Positions 31,781-42,167 of a stretch of DNA of 42,167 nucleotides are shown here, piece after piece (positions within the stretch are counted from its first letter, which is position 1; the number at the start of each line of letters is the position of its first letter). A program made the translations under genes and the position numbers. Source of the stretch: Heterostelium multicystogenum (Eukaryota; Evosea; Eumycetozoa; Acytosteliales; Acytosteliaceae); the NCBI GenBank assembly GCA_003667245.1, contig RCNN01000255.1, positions 1-42,167 on the forward strand, given 5' to 3'. The notes under the pieces were generated by a model. It saw only the letters and a list, made by a program, of their open reading frames with translations. It was not told the origin of the DNA and searched no databases.

Positions 31781-32529
31781 TTTCTATTATAGTATTATAT
31801 TAGTTATTTATAATGTTCGACGACTAATATCCTAAATATTTGATGGTTTCGTCTTTGAGACAAAAAATTTAAAAAACAACTTAAAATGTACTTGTATTAG
31901 CTTTGCATTTGACTGAGGTGTTTCAGTCAGTTTTAGATAGATCTAACCTATGTCGATCATTTAGAGTTTAAGGGGTTGATCAACCACTATCAATTTAATT
32001 CTTCATGACTAAAATACATATCTATCTTGAAATTAGGTATGAATTTACTATTTCAATATTTAGAATTCTTATTTCTTTTTAAATGTATATAGCCATAAAC
32101 TTAATCACTTAATAGAAAGTTCTGTTTGAATTATATAATTTATATATTTCTGGACCTGGTCTATCCATTGGATGATAGTTACTATTTTTAATTAGTTTGA
32201 ATGATCAGTTTTTGTACGGAAAATAATTTCCACAGCTGAAATGATATTGTTGTAACTTGGGATTCTAGATTCAAATGAAGTTCCATACAATAGAAAAGAG
32301 ATCTAATATTCTGATTGACTCTTTAAGTAGTCGAAGTTGACATACTAATTAGCACACTTGTTATTCCAAAAATTAATTTAAAAAAAAATGAATGATGTCT
32401 TTCATTGCATTGAAGATCACCTATTGTAATTAAATGTATGAAATTAATTCTGAAAAATATACATGATAAATATATAATATACACATATAGTTATAAAAAA
32501 TAATATATATATTAATAACAAAATAAAGG
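31781..32529. other. Divergent intergenic region (UXT/rhomboid)
   Basis: About 750 bases that should hold both promoters. AT-rich, except for a patch at about 31905-31990 with a hairpin and a palindrome listed separately. No protein gene seen. Confidence 0.5.
31910..31985. repeat. Hairpin plus palindrome
   Basis: TGACTGA and TCAGTCA form a perfect 7-bp stem around a GGTGTT loop (31910-31929). Forty-four bases on is the 12-base palindrome GGTTGATCAACC (31974-31985). Local GC is higher than the flanks. It lies about 130 bases upstream of the UXT start. Confidence 0.6.
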
Positions 32530-33656
32530 ATGATATCTAAAGTTATTGTACCAAGAAATACACAATTGTTAAAATCATTATCATCATTTAATAGATGTAA
32601 TAAGACAATAATATCATCATCGACAATATTATCATCAAAAGACAACTGAGCACCTTATCATCTATAGGACTCAGACCATTCCTAACGTCAACTTCAAACT
32701 TTATTGAAAAGCACAACAGTAATAGATTTACATCTTTGTATAATAATAGTAATAATAATAATAATAATAACATTCAGTCAATTGTACCAGTTTCAATAGA
32801 TAACAAGAATATCAATATTAGCAATGGTGTAATTAGTAGAAAATCATCTCTGTTCACTCGTAGTAATCAAGGAAATGGGAATGAATAGATTTAGATCGAC
32901 TTCTTCAAATTATTACTATTATCAATCTGGAAGTAGAAGTTACTATGAATCCTATATAACTTCCAATGGCCTTATTTGGTTTATTATTGCCATCAATGGT
33001 ATAGTGTTTGGTATGTAGTGTACAATTCTCTGGTATTCCTATCTGGTAAACTAATCAAACTTGGATTCATCATCAATTAAAGTCATTTGGCAAGATAGAA
33101 AAAAGGAAACACAAAGATTTATGTACGAAAACTTCACATTGTCCAACAGAAACTTGAAAGAGCGTCCATACACATTGCTCACTTCTGCATTCTCGCACAA
33201 TGATTTGCAGCATATCCTCTTTAATATGCTTGGTCTATACACCATTGGTGGGCTCACTGCTGGCCGCCATTGGCACACCCATGTTTCTTGGACTCTATTT
33301 GGGTGGTGCTGTATTCAGTGGATTCATCTTCTGCTACCTCGAGGAGCGTAAGTTGCGCCAAGTCTACCAGAGGAGCTATAGCTTCTTTGAACCAATAACT
33401 CGTCACGGACTGGGCGCATCAGGCGCACTCTCTGCAGCAATGGTGTCATTCGCATGCATGTTTCCCACCTCAACATTCCTTCTCATGGGTGTTATTCCCA
33501 TGCCTGCATGGCTACTAGTCACATTGTATATGGGATACGACTTTTTATCATGAGTATCGCCGTTCCAATACTGCTGTCGGTCATTCTGCTCATCTTGGTG
33601 GAGCACTCTACGGTGGATTGTTCTATCTTTCACTCCTTAGACGTAGAAGATATTGA
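32530..33656 (+). CDS. Mitochondrial-type rhomboid intramembrane protease (PARL/Pcp1-like), frameshifted
   Basis: Serine protease of the inner mitochondrial membrane that cleaves within transmembrane helices. ATG 32530 gives a basic, S/T-rich leader without acids (MISKVIVPRNTQLLKSLSS), which looks like a targeting peptide, then RPFLTSTSNFIEKH and an N run. First membrane helix: GLIWFIIAINGIVF. Intron 33011-33082 keeps phase (G plus TC). Then ERPYTLLTSAFSHNDLQH and ILFNMLGLYTIGG (the HxxxxHxxxN signature), GLYLGGAVFSGFIF, the catalytic serine in GLGASGALSA, FLLMGVIPMPAWLL, and the catalytic histidine in VGHSAHLGGALYGG, ending LLRRRRY, TGA 33654-33656. Shifts near 32645, 32880, 33240 and 33540. 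Both catalytic residues are present. Convergent with NUBP1, 100 bases apart. Confidence 0.85.
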
Positions 33657-33756
33657 AACAATAAATTGACAGAAAGAAATATATATATAGATATGTTATT
33701 TGTACAATACATTACAATATATTTAGTTTATTATTATTCCTTTCATTACTTCATAG

Positions 33757-34987
33757 TTATGAAAGCATTGACAGTAGTTTATCTGTAATATCGAGTATTG
33801 CTTTGGCAGAAGATGAGCTTGGGAAGTCACAAACCAAACATTTGCCATTCTCTGCACAGTATCCTAAATTCTACATGTTTGAGGTTAATAATGTCGTCCA
33901 TGAATGAGTTAGCTTTAGCTACATACTGTATCTATTGGTATTTTACCAAGGAATGGTATGTTGTATTGAGATGCCAATTTGATTCCACCCTCAGACTTGA
34001 ATATCTCTGTGATTTCATCGCAACATGGACAGGCATATCCAGAGAGATTCTCCACAATACCTAGTATTTTAATTCCCATCTTGATACAAAAGTTGATTTC
34101 TCTCTTGACGGTATCCACCGAGAGATCTTGGGGTGTAGTGACAATAATGGCACCATCTGGCTTACAGCTTCCACTGAGAGCCTCTACAACAGAGAGATGC
34201 TCATCGCTGGTACCAGGTGGTGTATCAACGACAAGAAAGTCCTGTCTGCCCCAGAATGTGTCTTTAAGGAATCTGTTGATAATATTGGTTTTACGTGGTC
34301 CTCGCCACACTATACTGTTGTCGGCGTTGGAGAGCAGTGCTCCGACAGACATGACCGATACCGATTGATGGCCTGGGGTCCTTGGCTTCAGTGGAAGCCA
34401 TCCAGCCTCCGAGTTGACCACGGGCATTCCTTCGATTCCCATTAGCTTCGGTATGGAAGGACCGCATATATCCACATCCAATAACGCCACCTTTTTATTC
34501 CTACTTGCCAAGCTATATGTGAGCAGCGATGCTACTGAACTCTTTCCAACACCTCCCTTTCCAGACAGCACCAACAGTTTATGTTTTATCACTTTCATTC
34601 TGATATCTATAGCTTTCTTATCTATATTTCTCATTAGTCGAACAGTCGGTCTTTCATTATCCATTTGGTTGGTTGTTCAATCAGCAGAGATCTGTTTATT
34701 TAATTACCTGTATTTTCAGTTTGTTGTGAACTACAAAGCTCTTTGCCAGGACAACTTTGACATACTGACTCCTGACCAACTTGTCCAGTACTTGATGGAC
34801 AGCCTTTAAATGTCACCATTTGATCTTCAGTGCCATATTTAAGTTCTACAGAATCACTTGCAATGAACTGTTCTATATTTACATTCTTTTTTGGTTGTTC
34901 TTGGGTTTTTGGTTGCTGTGGCTCTTTGTTAGACTTTGAGCCACAACCTCCTCCACCACAACATTGTGATTTACCACATCCTGACAT
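33757..34987 (-). CDS. nubp1: NUBP1/Nbp35, cytosolic Fe-S cluster assembly ATPase
   Basis: Scaffold P-loop NTPase of the cytosolic iron-sulfur assembly pathway, partner of NUBP2/Cfd1. Three exons, all in phase: 34987-34708, 34621-33927, 33870-33757; 362 residues and no frameshift. The N-terminal cluster site is C-x12-C-x2-C-x5-C (VCQSCPGKELC); the usual first spacing is x13. An extra leader CGKSQCCGGGGCGSK precedes it. The deviant Walker A is GKGGVGKSS, then LLDVDICGPSIPKLMG, VWRGPRK, VVDTPPGTSDEHLSV, and the C-terminal CxxC in ACPCCDE, which bridges a cluster at the dimer interface. The last exon ends KAILDITDKLLSML. MED13 lies 297 bases upstream on the same strand. Confidence 0.95.
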
Positions 34988-35283
34988 CTTTTCTTTTCAG
35001 TAACAATCAATCTATACTAATAATATATTATGAATAAGATAAGACAAGATGAAAAGTCAGCATTGTAAAAAAACAAAAAAACTAAAATTCATCAGTCAAT
35101 ATCTGACTCCATTACAATTCGTGTTAAAAATTGACACATTGTCATGATGCAAAGATTGATTGGTCCAATCCAATCACATAAACATTCAGTAAGCAGTCAT
35201 TATTATTTTATTTAATAATATTTTAATAAATAAAGCCTGGATTGAGAATGAAATTTGATTTAATCGCAGTAACCAAACTTCAT
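34988..35283 (-). promoter_or_regulatory. NUBP1 5' flank with clustered CCAAT boxes
   Basis: Spacer between the MED13 stop and the NUBP1 start. ATTGGTCCAATCCAAT (35159-35174) holds two CCAAT copies and one inverted copy, about 170-190 bases upstream of the NUBP1 ATG. It fits a CCAAT-factor site; function is inferred. Confidence 0.4.
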
Positions 35284-38200
35284 TTATGTTGACATTGGAT
35301 CATCTCTGCTGAAGTTCATTGGTGAACCTGTGGCTGATGAACTTGAAATGGTTGGTGGTGAGGTTGGATTATTGGTGAGTGGCGAGAATGTATGCATCTT
35401 AACTGGCCAATTGTTGTTTGGTGGTGTTTTTTGTTGGTACAAAGACTGCAAGGGCTTGGCTGATTTTGGAGCTACAAACCCAGCAAGTCTGCTCATTCTC
35501 TTGGTTACGGTGTGATGGGCTGGGAGCACAGAGTAACGATCGGGATAGCGTGGTGAGATGTTCAGATATGACAGGCGGTGGTAGATTTTCGTTATCTGCT
35601 TGAGTGAATCCGAGAGGCCAGGCATTTGTTTGTCGAGGTAGAAGGCTTGTGGCTTGGTCATTTGTTCAGAAATAATCGAAATCATATATACCGTTGGCCA
35701 TTCTCTCTTGCTCTCAAAACTATTTTGTTGTTGTCCGAGTACAGTATTGTTTGCTTGTGAAGTTACGACAAAAGAGGATGCCAATGGTAATGGATTATTT
35801 AAATGATAGTTGTAAATGAATGGTGATTTTGGATAAACGGCATAGGTTTGCCCTTTAAGTGAATATACTGGTAAGATGAGTGTGTCATGTGACTTTGTGG
35901 AAGCGCCTTTAAAATATCATGGATGTTAGTAAATCATTTGTAATAGATAAAATCAATCTATATATTTCTATCTATTTACCATTGACAAAATCAGTTGAGA
36001 ATATCTGGAGATATGGGTGCATTGTTAAGTTTACAAATAAAACATTTTCAATGGGACTTCTTTTCTGGAAGAGTCGAAACGAGTCTTTGCCATTCTTCGT
36101 GTTCTTCTTTGGAGATCAGTCCAAATTTGGAAATGACAGCTCTAGCTGTGATTCCATTGGCGAGTAGAATAATTCTGAATGTTTCACAAATAAACATCCA
36201 TACACTTGAGAGAGTATCACGCCAAACCAAATCTCCAGTATACTCTGACATTATAGCCGGAATTAACTTTGATTCCAACAACTCTCCACGATCGTCAGTA
36301 ATGGTACATGCAACCCATCTGTTATTATCGCTCAACATATACGAAATATGAATATTGTTTGGTTGATAGATTTGATTCTGTTGTTGGAGTTGTTGTTGTT
36401 GTTGTTGTTTGAGTGGTAACTTTGGCTGAGCAAGTATAAATATAGGTTCAAATATCTTATTGGCGAAGCGTTGGCACCAATTGGGGAAGCTGTTCATTGG
36501 AGGAGTACCATTGAGTATAGGGGAGAGTGTTGAAATTCTTCTACATTTGTTGAAGATAGAGAATGCAATTTCCTTTGCAATTGGAATGTTTTGAGAATCA
36601 TCCAAGAATATTTGCTCTATGGGAATTGGCTATGGATAAATTGAAGTTAATAATTATCTATATTGTCAATCAAGTCAGACTGTTAGCTTACCTGAATCAT
36701 AATATTTAATGATTCGTTGGAGTATGTCTCTTTCATGATTGCCCTGAAGCATGAGTTTATAAACATCATTGATTCTCTCTGTCTGAGGAAAGCCGATTCT
36801 GACTCTCCAGTGGCGTCACTGTTGGTATCTTTGTTGTTTCCGAATTGAGAAGCCTCTGTGAATGGGTTAACAATATAGACTACTATACAATTGTTTTCGT
36901 TGTACTGCAGCGATATTTCTTTGAGGTGGTCACTCAATTTAGAACATGCAGTTAGGTAGCTACTCATTAAAAGTTGATTTGGATCTTGTTGTTGATGTTG
37001 ATACTGTGATTGTTGAGGAGGTGCGGCAGTCGATGCTAGTGTCGGTATATAGTAGATACCCTGAGGGAATAATCCACTATTGGTTGTAATATTAATTGGT
37101 GTGGTTGTGGTAACAGTCTGCTGCTGCTGTTGCTGGTGATGGTGCTTGTTATGGAACTGGGTGTTGGTCGCTGGCGAAGCGACTGTAGTTGTAACTGTAT
37201 GTGTGGTTGTAAAGTGTTGGTGATGGCCAAGATGGTTGACTTCATAGATATTGCTAATATCTGAAAAGAAAGGTGGGATATGGACACGCATAACCTGAGT
37301 GTCAGGACAAAGTACATAGTAAGTAATATTCTTCTTTGGAGAATATGGTTCAATCAACGCTTTATCCCAGTGCCTAATTATCGTAGCAGGTGCCTCCAAC
37401 CATTCTTCCTTGTACCCGACTGTTAAACGAGGAGCAGGTAGCCACTCGACACTGGAGAAAATATCAGAGTCTGACAACGAGAGTGGTGAGTTTGCCTCCA
37501 TATCCTCATTCTTGAAGATCTCTCCAAGAATCGAAGAGAATCCAAATAGAGAGCGTGCCGCTAAATTGAGAAGTGCAGGTTTTGATAGAGGATTGAGTGC
37601 TGCGTAAAACTGATTCACAATTGACTTCCTCAGTTAGTGCATGATATTGGAGTGAAGGACTGTACAGGTTGCCGTCTGTCGATACCAGTGATTTCATCCA
37701 CTCTTCTAGCAACATTTCGACTGAAAGCTTTGTGAGTGGTGAGTTATCGACTGAGTAACCTTGGTTGATATCGTAGTTGGATATTGCCATTTGCTGAACA
37801 AGATGTGCAAACTCTTGGCACTCCTCAGCCGACATAGTCTTTTCGTAAGAGAATGATTGGTGAACTATTCTCTGTCCGCTCACTGATTGCTGAATGAATG
37901 AATTGGTTACTGGTGAAAGGACATTATCAAATGTAAACAAAGCAGATGACTGCTGTTGCGAGGAATCATCTCCGTCTGATAGATTTGAGTTGTTGAGTGA
38001 GTTAACTGGAGACACAGGGCTGGAGAAAATCGGAGTGTTTGCTAGATTGTTATTGGTTCCTACAGATGAATGTGACATATGAAGTTGATTATTGTGCTGG
38101 ATTTGATTGTGTGACAGACTAATTTGATTCGTTTGTTTGGCAGCTATGTTTGCCTGATTATTTGCAGCCATTATCGCCTGCTGGCTTGTCAGGGAGGTTG

Positions 38201-41200
38201 GGGTATATTTGATTGACTTGGTCGCCGGCAGAGATTTAGAGAGTGGAACATAGTTGTACTCTAGCTTGGTCGTGTTGAAAGGTAGAGATGATTCGTCTAT
38301 TGGTTTGTAGGAAGGTGGGCAATAGTAAGACGATTTGTTTTTAGAGTTGGTATGCGATATTTGCTGTTCTCCAAGTTTAGAAACTGCCAGCGTTCTGTAA
38401 ACAGAAGTCAAACCATCAACAGAATCATCGATCGATTTTCGCAAAGTGTCGTTATATTGTGTTAACTGTTGAAGATATTGAGCAAGTGAAGCAGAAGATG
38501 TTCCCTCTGGTGTATATTGAAGGTTAGACAGTGTTTTCTGATGGTGACCTAGTCCGCTAGCTCCACCAGAAAGCAACAATGAGTTTGAAGATGATGCTTC
38601 GCTTCCACTGCCATTAATATCACGCAAATCGCCATGAAGTAGATGGGACCCACTGCCACCACTACCAAATAGCTCTGGGACAATGTCGGGCATTGTGGGG
38701 ATATTAGCTTGACTGAGAGAAGGTGCTTTATACGGGACAAGATATGCTGGATGAATAGGTGACTTTGTGTGATCGATTGGTATTGTTGATACCGTTGCAT
38801 TGGTTGCTACAATAGAAGGAGAAGCATGTGTACCAACAGAGGATATTGGGTTCGATAAAGGCTGTTGAGGAAGAGGTTGCACTTGTTGATTCAGTAGCTG
38901 TGTTGGTTGTGACTGTAAAGGTTGTGGTTGTTGCTGCTGCTGTTGTGGATTCGCAGTATTTATATTTAAATCTTGAGTCTGTTGTCTAAGTAATTGATTG
39001 TTTGAATTTAAATCATTAATTGTAATTGGCTGGGACTGTGGAGTGATGAGTGATTGCTCTTGTTGTGTCATCAGTTTGACCATTGGCTTTTGCTTAAAGT
39101 TATTGACTGGCACAAATGAATCAGAGTTATTTGATGCAGTATGCTTATTAGCATTGGCTCCCGGATTACCCATAGAATTTGATTGATTCTTATTTGGCTG
39201 ATAGTGATTGGTCCATGAATCTAAATCAATATCAGTGTCTGACAGATGCATGAGATCATCTTCTTTTTTAAATGATATATCACCTAGTGAATCTGAGCCA
39301 AATAAATCAATCGATGAACCAATTGAACTTTGAGGTATACGAGCTTGAGCCTGTTGTTGTATTTGTGGTTGTTGAGGAGGTTGCTGTGGAGGCTGGTTTT
39401 GCTGTTGCTGTTGTGGTTGTAAATAAGTTTGCTGTTGTTGAGGTTGTTGAGGTTGTGGAGGTTGTTGAGATGGTTTTGATTCGGTTTGTGATACTGGTGG
39501 TTTGCTAGTGTCTGCTTCTTCATCTTTCTTTCTCTTGGATGTTCTACCTTTCTTTGAATTGGAAGATTTAGTTGATGAACGTTTCTTTGATAAATCTAAA
39601 GGATCTGCAGGCGATGGATTTGGTTCATCTGGTGATGTCATGGGTGATGTTGAAGGTGATTTAGGTGAGTTTGTGAAAGGTGATTGTAGGCCAGAGTTGG
39701 TTACCTGGTTCTGGTTGGGAGAGGTAGGGAATGGAGAATTAGAAGACGGTGAAAACATTTGTTTGTTGGGTTGTTCAGGCTGCTGTTGATCCTTTGGAAA
39801 AATAAATGGAATTTGATAGTTCCAATAGTCGATACTATTTTTGGTGTTCTGAGATGTGATGCTGCTTTTTCGACCAAATAACGATAGTCCGCGCTCAATA
39901 TATGCTAAAACACCCTGATCGCCATTTTCGAGGCCAAATTCACGCAGTTTATCGTGATAGAACTTTCCAGCTTCATCCGAAGTGTAAGGCACATAGCGAT
40001 AGAGCAACTCAGTTGGGAAGTTCATTCCGTTGCCAGTCGTTATACCAAAAAGCTCAACTTGCTTTGGTTTATCGACATAATATGTAATCTTTGTTTTGAC
40101 CATCGCCATTTTCGCATTTCTCTCTCACCATATAATGGTGCAGATGATTGGAATTCATTGACATTGATGATCGCAAATTAATATTAAATAGCTGTTTCCA
40201 CTGATCTGCAGTTAATGTAAAATTTGGGTCAGACAATGACGATCCATTAGGTGATAAGATTGCTCCATTTCGCATCTTTGATAATCTTTGATATCCAAAA
40301 TAACAATTCGGTGATGTAATAACTAGAGTTAGAAAGAACTACATTAATATCTAAAGAATGGAATGATTGATTGATTGATTGACTGATTGATATTCTTACT
40401 TGGAGATTTTAAATATTCTGACTTTGGTAAGTTGGCTAGATTTTGAATCCTCTTTCTCTCTACAAACAAGTGAAATAAAAGTGTCCTATTTGATATGAAG
40501 AATGAGAAAGAAAATGATAACTCACTGATGTCATCGCCATTCCTATATTTTGTACAAAACATCACGAAGTAAGAGTGTTAAGTGAGTGTATATCCTAGTT
40601 ATAGAGTCTGCCTGTCTTCTTCTTTTTGTATATATATTTACAATTTACTTAGTCCCTCAAAGTATTGATCTCTCTTGATTGGCTTCTTTTCTATTGGACT
40701 TCTTTTAATAAATGAATTGCCTACTCTAATGAAATTGTTTGATTGTACCAGTTGACTATATCATATATAAAGAGACTGATTAGTAAAGTTTGGTTCATGA
40801 TAGAATCATGTATGTATGTATGTATGCATACTGTTCAATCAAGTTAAATAATGATTTATAAAATAGATTGGTTATTTTTGGATTGAGACTAGCTTCACTT
40901 GTATCCCATTTACCACCGTCGATTTCTAGATAGATAGATTTACAATTAGTATTATGATTGTTTGCTCGCTTAAGCTGACCCGCAATAACTTACTTGTTAT
41001 CAATTGCAATTCAGCAATTGAATTAATATCAAATGGCGTTGATGTTGTAGTTGGAGCTGCTGCTGCATCATTATTAATATTCATTTTTGGTAAACTATTG
41101 ATGGGGAACACCCAAAGATCAACTGAATCATGGTTTATAGTGTCAATTGAAAATGGTGGTGAATCAAGTTGCATTGTGCTATCAGTGATGATCTGTTGCT

Positions 41201-41813
41201 GCTGCTGTTGTTGTTGGTATTGATATGGTTGTTGTTGTTGTTGCTGCTGCTGTAATACAGGAGGAGAATTTGAAGAAATAGCAGTTGGGGATGTAGGGGA
41301 CATGATATTGCCGTTGACATTTATATGACTGGCAGAACTTCTCATTGAGGGAGTGGATGTAGGAGTCTTAACTCTATTTGAATTGTTTGTATTGGACTTT
41401 GACGAGCTGTATGTAGGTGGGGATGGTGAATTATTGGCTGATTTACTAGTCCTACTGTTACTGCGTTGCTGTTGCTGCTGTCTATACGATTTTATCCATA
41501 TGCAAGGTACATTTGCTTCGATTAGCTTGAGATAGGCACGTACAATAGGCTCATTGACAAACACTTCACTATTGTCTTGCAGCGCCGATCTGTAATGAAT
41601 CCATTGTACATCACTCAGCGACTAGATTACAAAACAAAATAACACAATCCAATTAGTATCTACTACTATCCTATAGTTTTGCCATCACATTGATTCTAAA
41701 ACTCAACCTACAGTATTATATATATTTGTAAACATATAGGCAGTACCAAGCTGAGGCTCGACACTGGAAGGATTCGGTACATTATTTGGGGCAGTAGTAT
41801 TACGTCTGTCCAT
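35284..41813 (-). CDS. med13: Mediator complex subunit 13
   Basis: Largest subunit of the Mediator CDK8 kinase module; links the kinase to core Mediator and represses or tunes Pol II. ATG 41813. N-terminal exons: 41813-41712, 41621-40994, 40925-40832 and one from 40755; phases agree. They read VNEPIVRAYLKLIEANVPCI, FYKSLFNLIEH and NFIRVGNSFIKRSPIEK, the Med13 N-terminal pattern. Exon limits between 40.67 and 40.28 kb are unclear. A long exon (about 40275-36692) holds an NLS-like cluster (KKRSSTKSSNSKKGRTSKRK), polyQ, and the middle domain (SYEKTMSAEECQEFAHLV, SPLTKLSVEMLLEEWMKSL). After a shift near 37617 comes NPLSKPALLNLAARSLFG and IVVYIVNPFTEA. Introns 36630-36691 and 35907-35979 precede the PIWI-like C terminus (WVACTITDDRGELLESKL, PLASSFVVTSQ, LPAHHTVTKRMSRL). 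Shifts also near 40115 and 36045. About 2,000 residues. I recall the Dictyostelium homologue being called amiB. Confidence 0.9.
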
Positions 41814-42167
41814 TACTATTTACCAAGAACAAGCTGACTGACTAACTAATTAAACTAAATACATCTATTAAATGAAATTACTACTCTTTCTTTGTTTGTT
41901 TGTTTTTTTTATATTTTTGTTTTGTTTTAGTTGCTAATGTCTTCTACTACTATCTGTCTCTCTATCTATCTATATATCTATATATCTAACACTAAAATTA
42001 CAACTAAATAAAAAAAACAATCTATTCTAAACTAACTATCTATCTAAATATCTATCTATCTCTAATCTCCTATCTATGTTTGTTAAATTGATCATATAGA
42101 TATGTATGTATATATAGTAACAATAACTGATTGATTGTTGGAAGCTGATATAGGATAGATGAAGGAT
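41814..42167. promoter_or_regulatory. MED13 upstream region
   Basis: AT-rich 5' flank to the window end, with a T run (about 41904-41911) and CTAT/TCTA repeats (about 41958-42062). No gene seen. Confidence 0.45.

Noticed and set aside
1..42167. Genome-wide programmed frameshifting, as in Euplotes
   Set aside because: No shared slippery site such as AAA-TAA; shifts go in both directions, vary in context, and are absent from NOP14 and NUBP1.

Overview
Organism. This is nuclear DNA of a dictyostelid social amoeba or a very close relative. The evidence is AT-rich intergenic DNA, short AT-rich GT-AG introns, glutamine/asparagine/serine homopolymers in proteins, A-rich start contexts, and a eukaryote-only gene set (Mediator subunit 13, NOP14, NUBP1, VAMP7, NF-YA, UXT). 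The genus cannot be fixed from the window. No transposase, reverse transcriptase, CRISPR array, tRNA or rRNA was found.

Layout. 0-5.4 kb: three enzyme genes whose reading frames are broken by many single-base shifts (DNA polymerase X and a glutathione S-transferase on the minus strand, a 2-oxoglutarate/Fe(II) oxygenase on plus). 6.2-11.8 kb: an AT-hook/SANT-like nuclear protein and the ribosome-biogenesis factor NOP14, both plus. 12.1-15.7 kb: a small frameshifted gene, a secreted aspartic protease, and two small secreted-protein-like loci. 15.7-22.4 kb: an AT-rich gene desert containing one compact, GC-raised element that folds on paper into a branched RNA. 22.4-26.8 kb: NF-YA, a proline-rich basic protein (minus), a short-chain dehydrogenase (minus) and the last two exons of an unrecognised gene. 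27.6-31.8 kb: VAMP7, a coiled-coil/zinc-finger protein (minus), a doubtful small locus and a UXT-type prefoldin (minus). 32.5-33.7 kb: a mitochondrial-type rhomboid protease. 33.8-35.0 kb: NUBP1 (minus). 35.3-41.8 kb: Mediator subunit 13 (minus).

How the genes fit together. They are scattered housekeeping genes, not a cluster. Functional themes are transcription (MED13, NF-YA, AT-hook protein, UXT), ribosome and Fe-S protein assembly (NOP14, NUBP1), membrane traffic (VAMP7), mitochondrial proteolysis (rhomboid) and small-molecule metabolism (GST, SDR, oxygenase).

Caveat that affects most entries. Many genes carry one-base shifts while the protein stays recognisable on both sides of each break, and several breaks sit in homopolymer runs. 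I read most of these as sequence or assembly errors, densest at the left end. True decay cannot be excluded for the leftmost genes. Because of the shifts, an ORF scan misses several genes; UXT and the loci at 12.1, 14.8, 15.3 and 26.4 kb were found by reading all frames and splice phases by eye.
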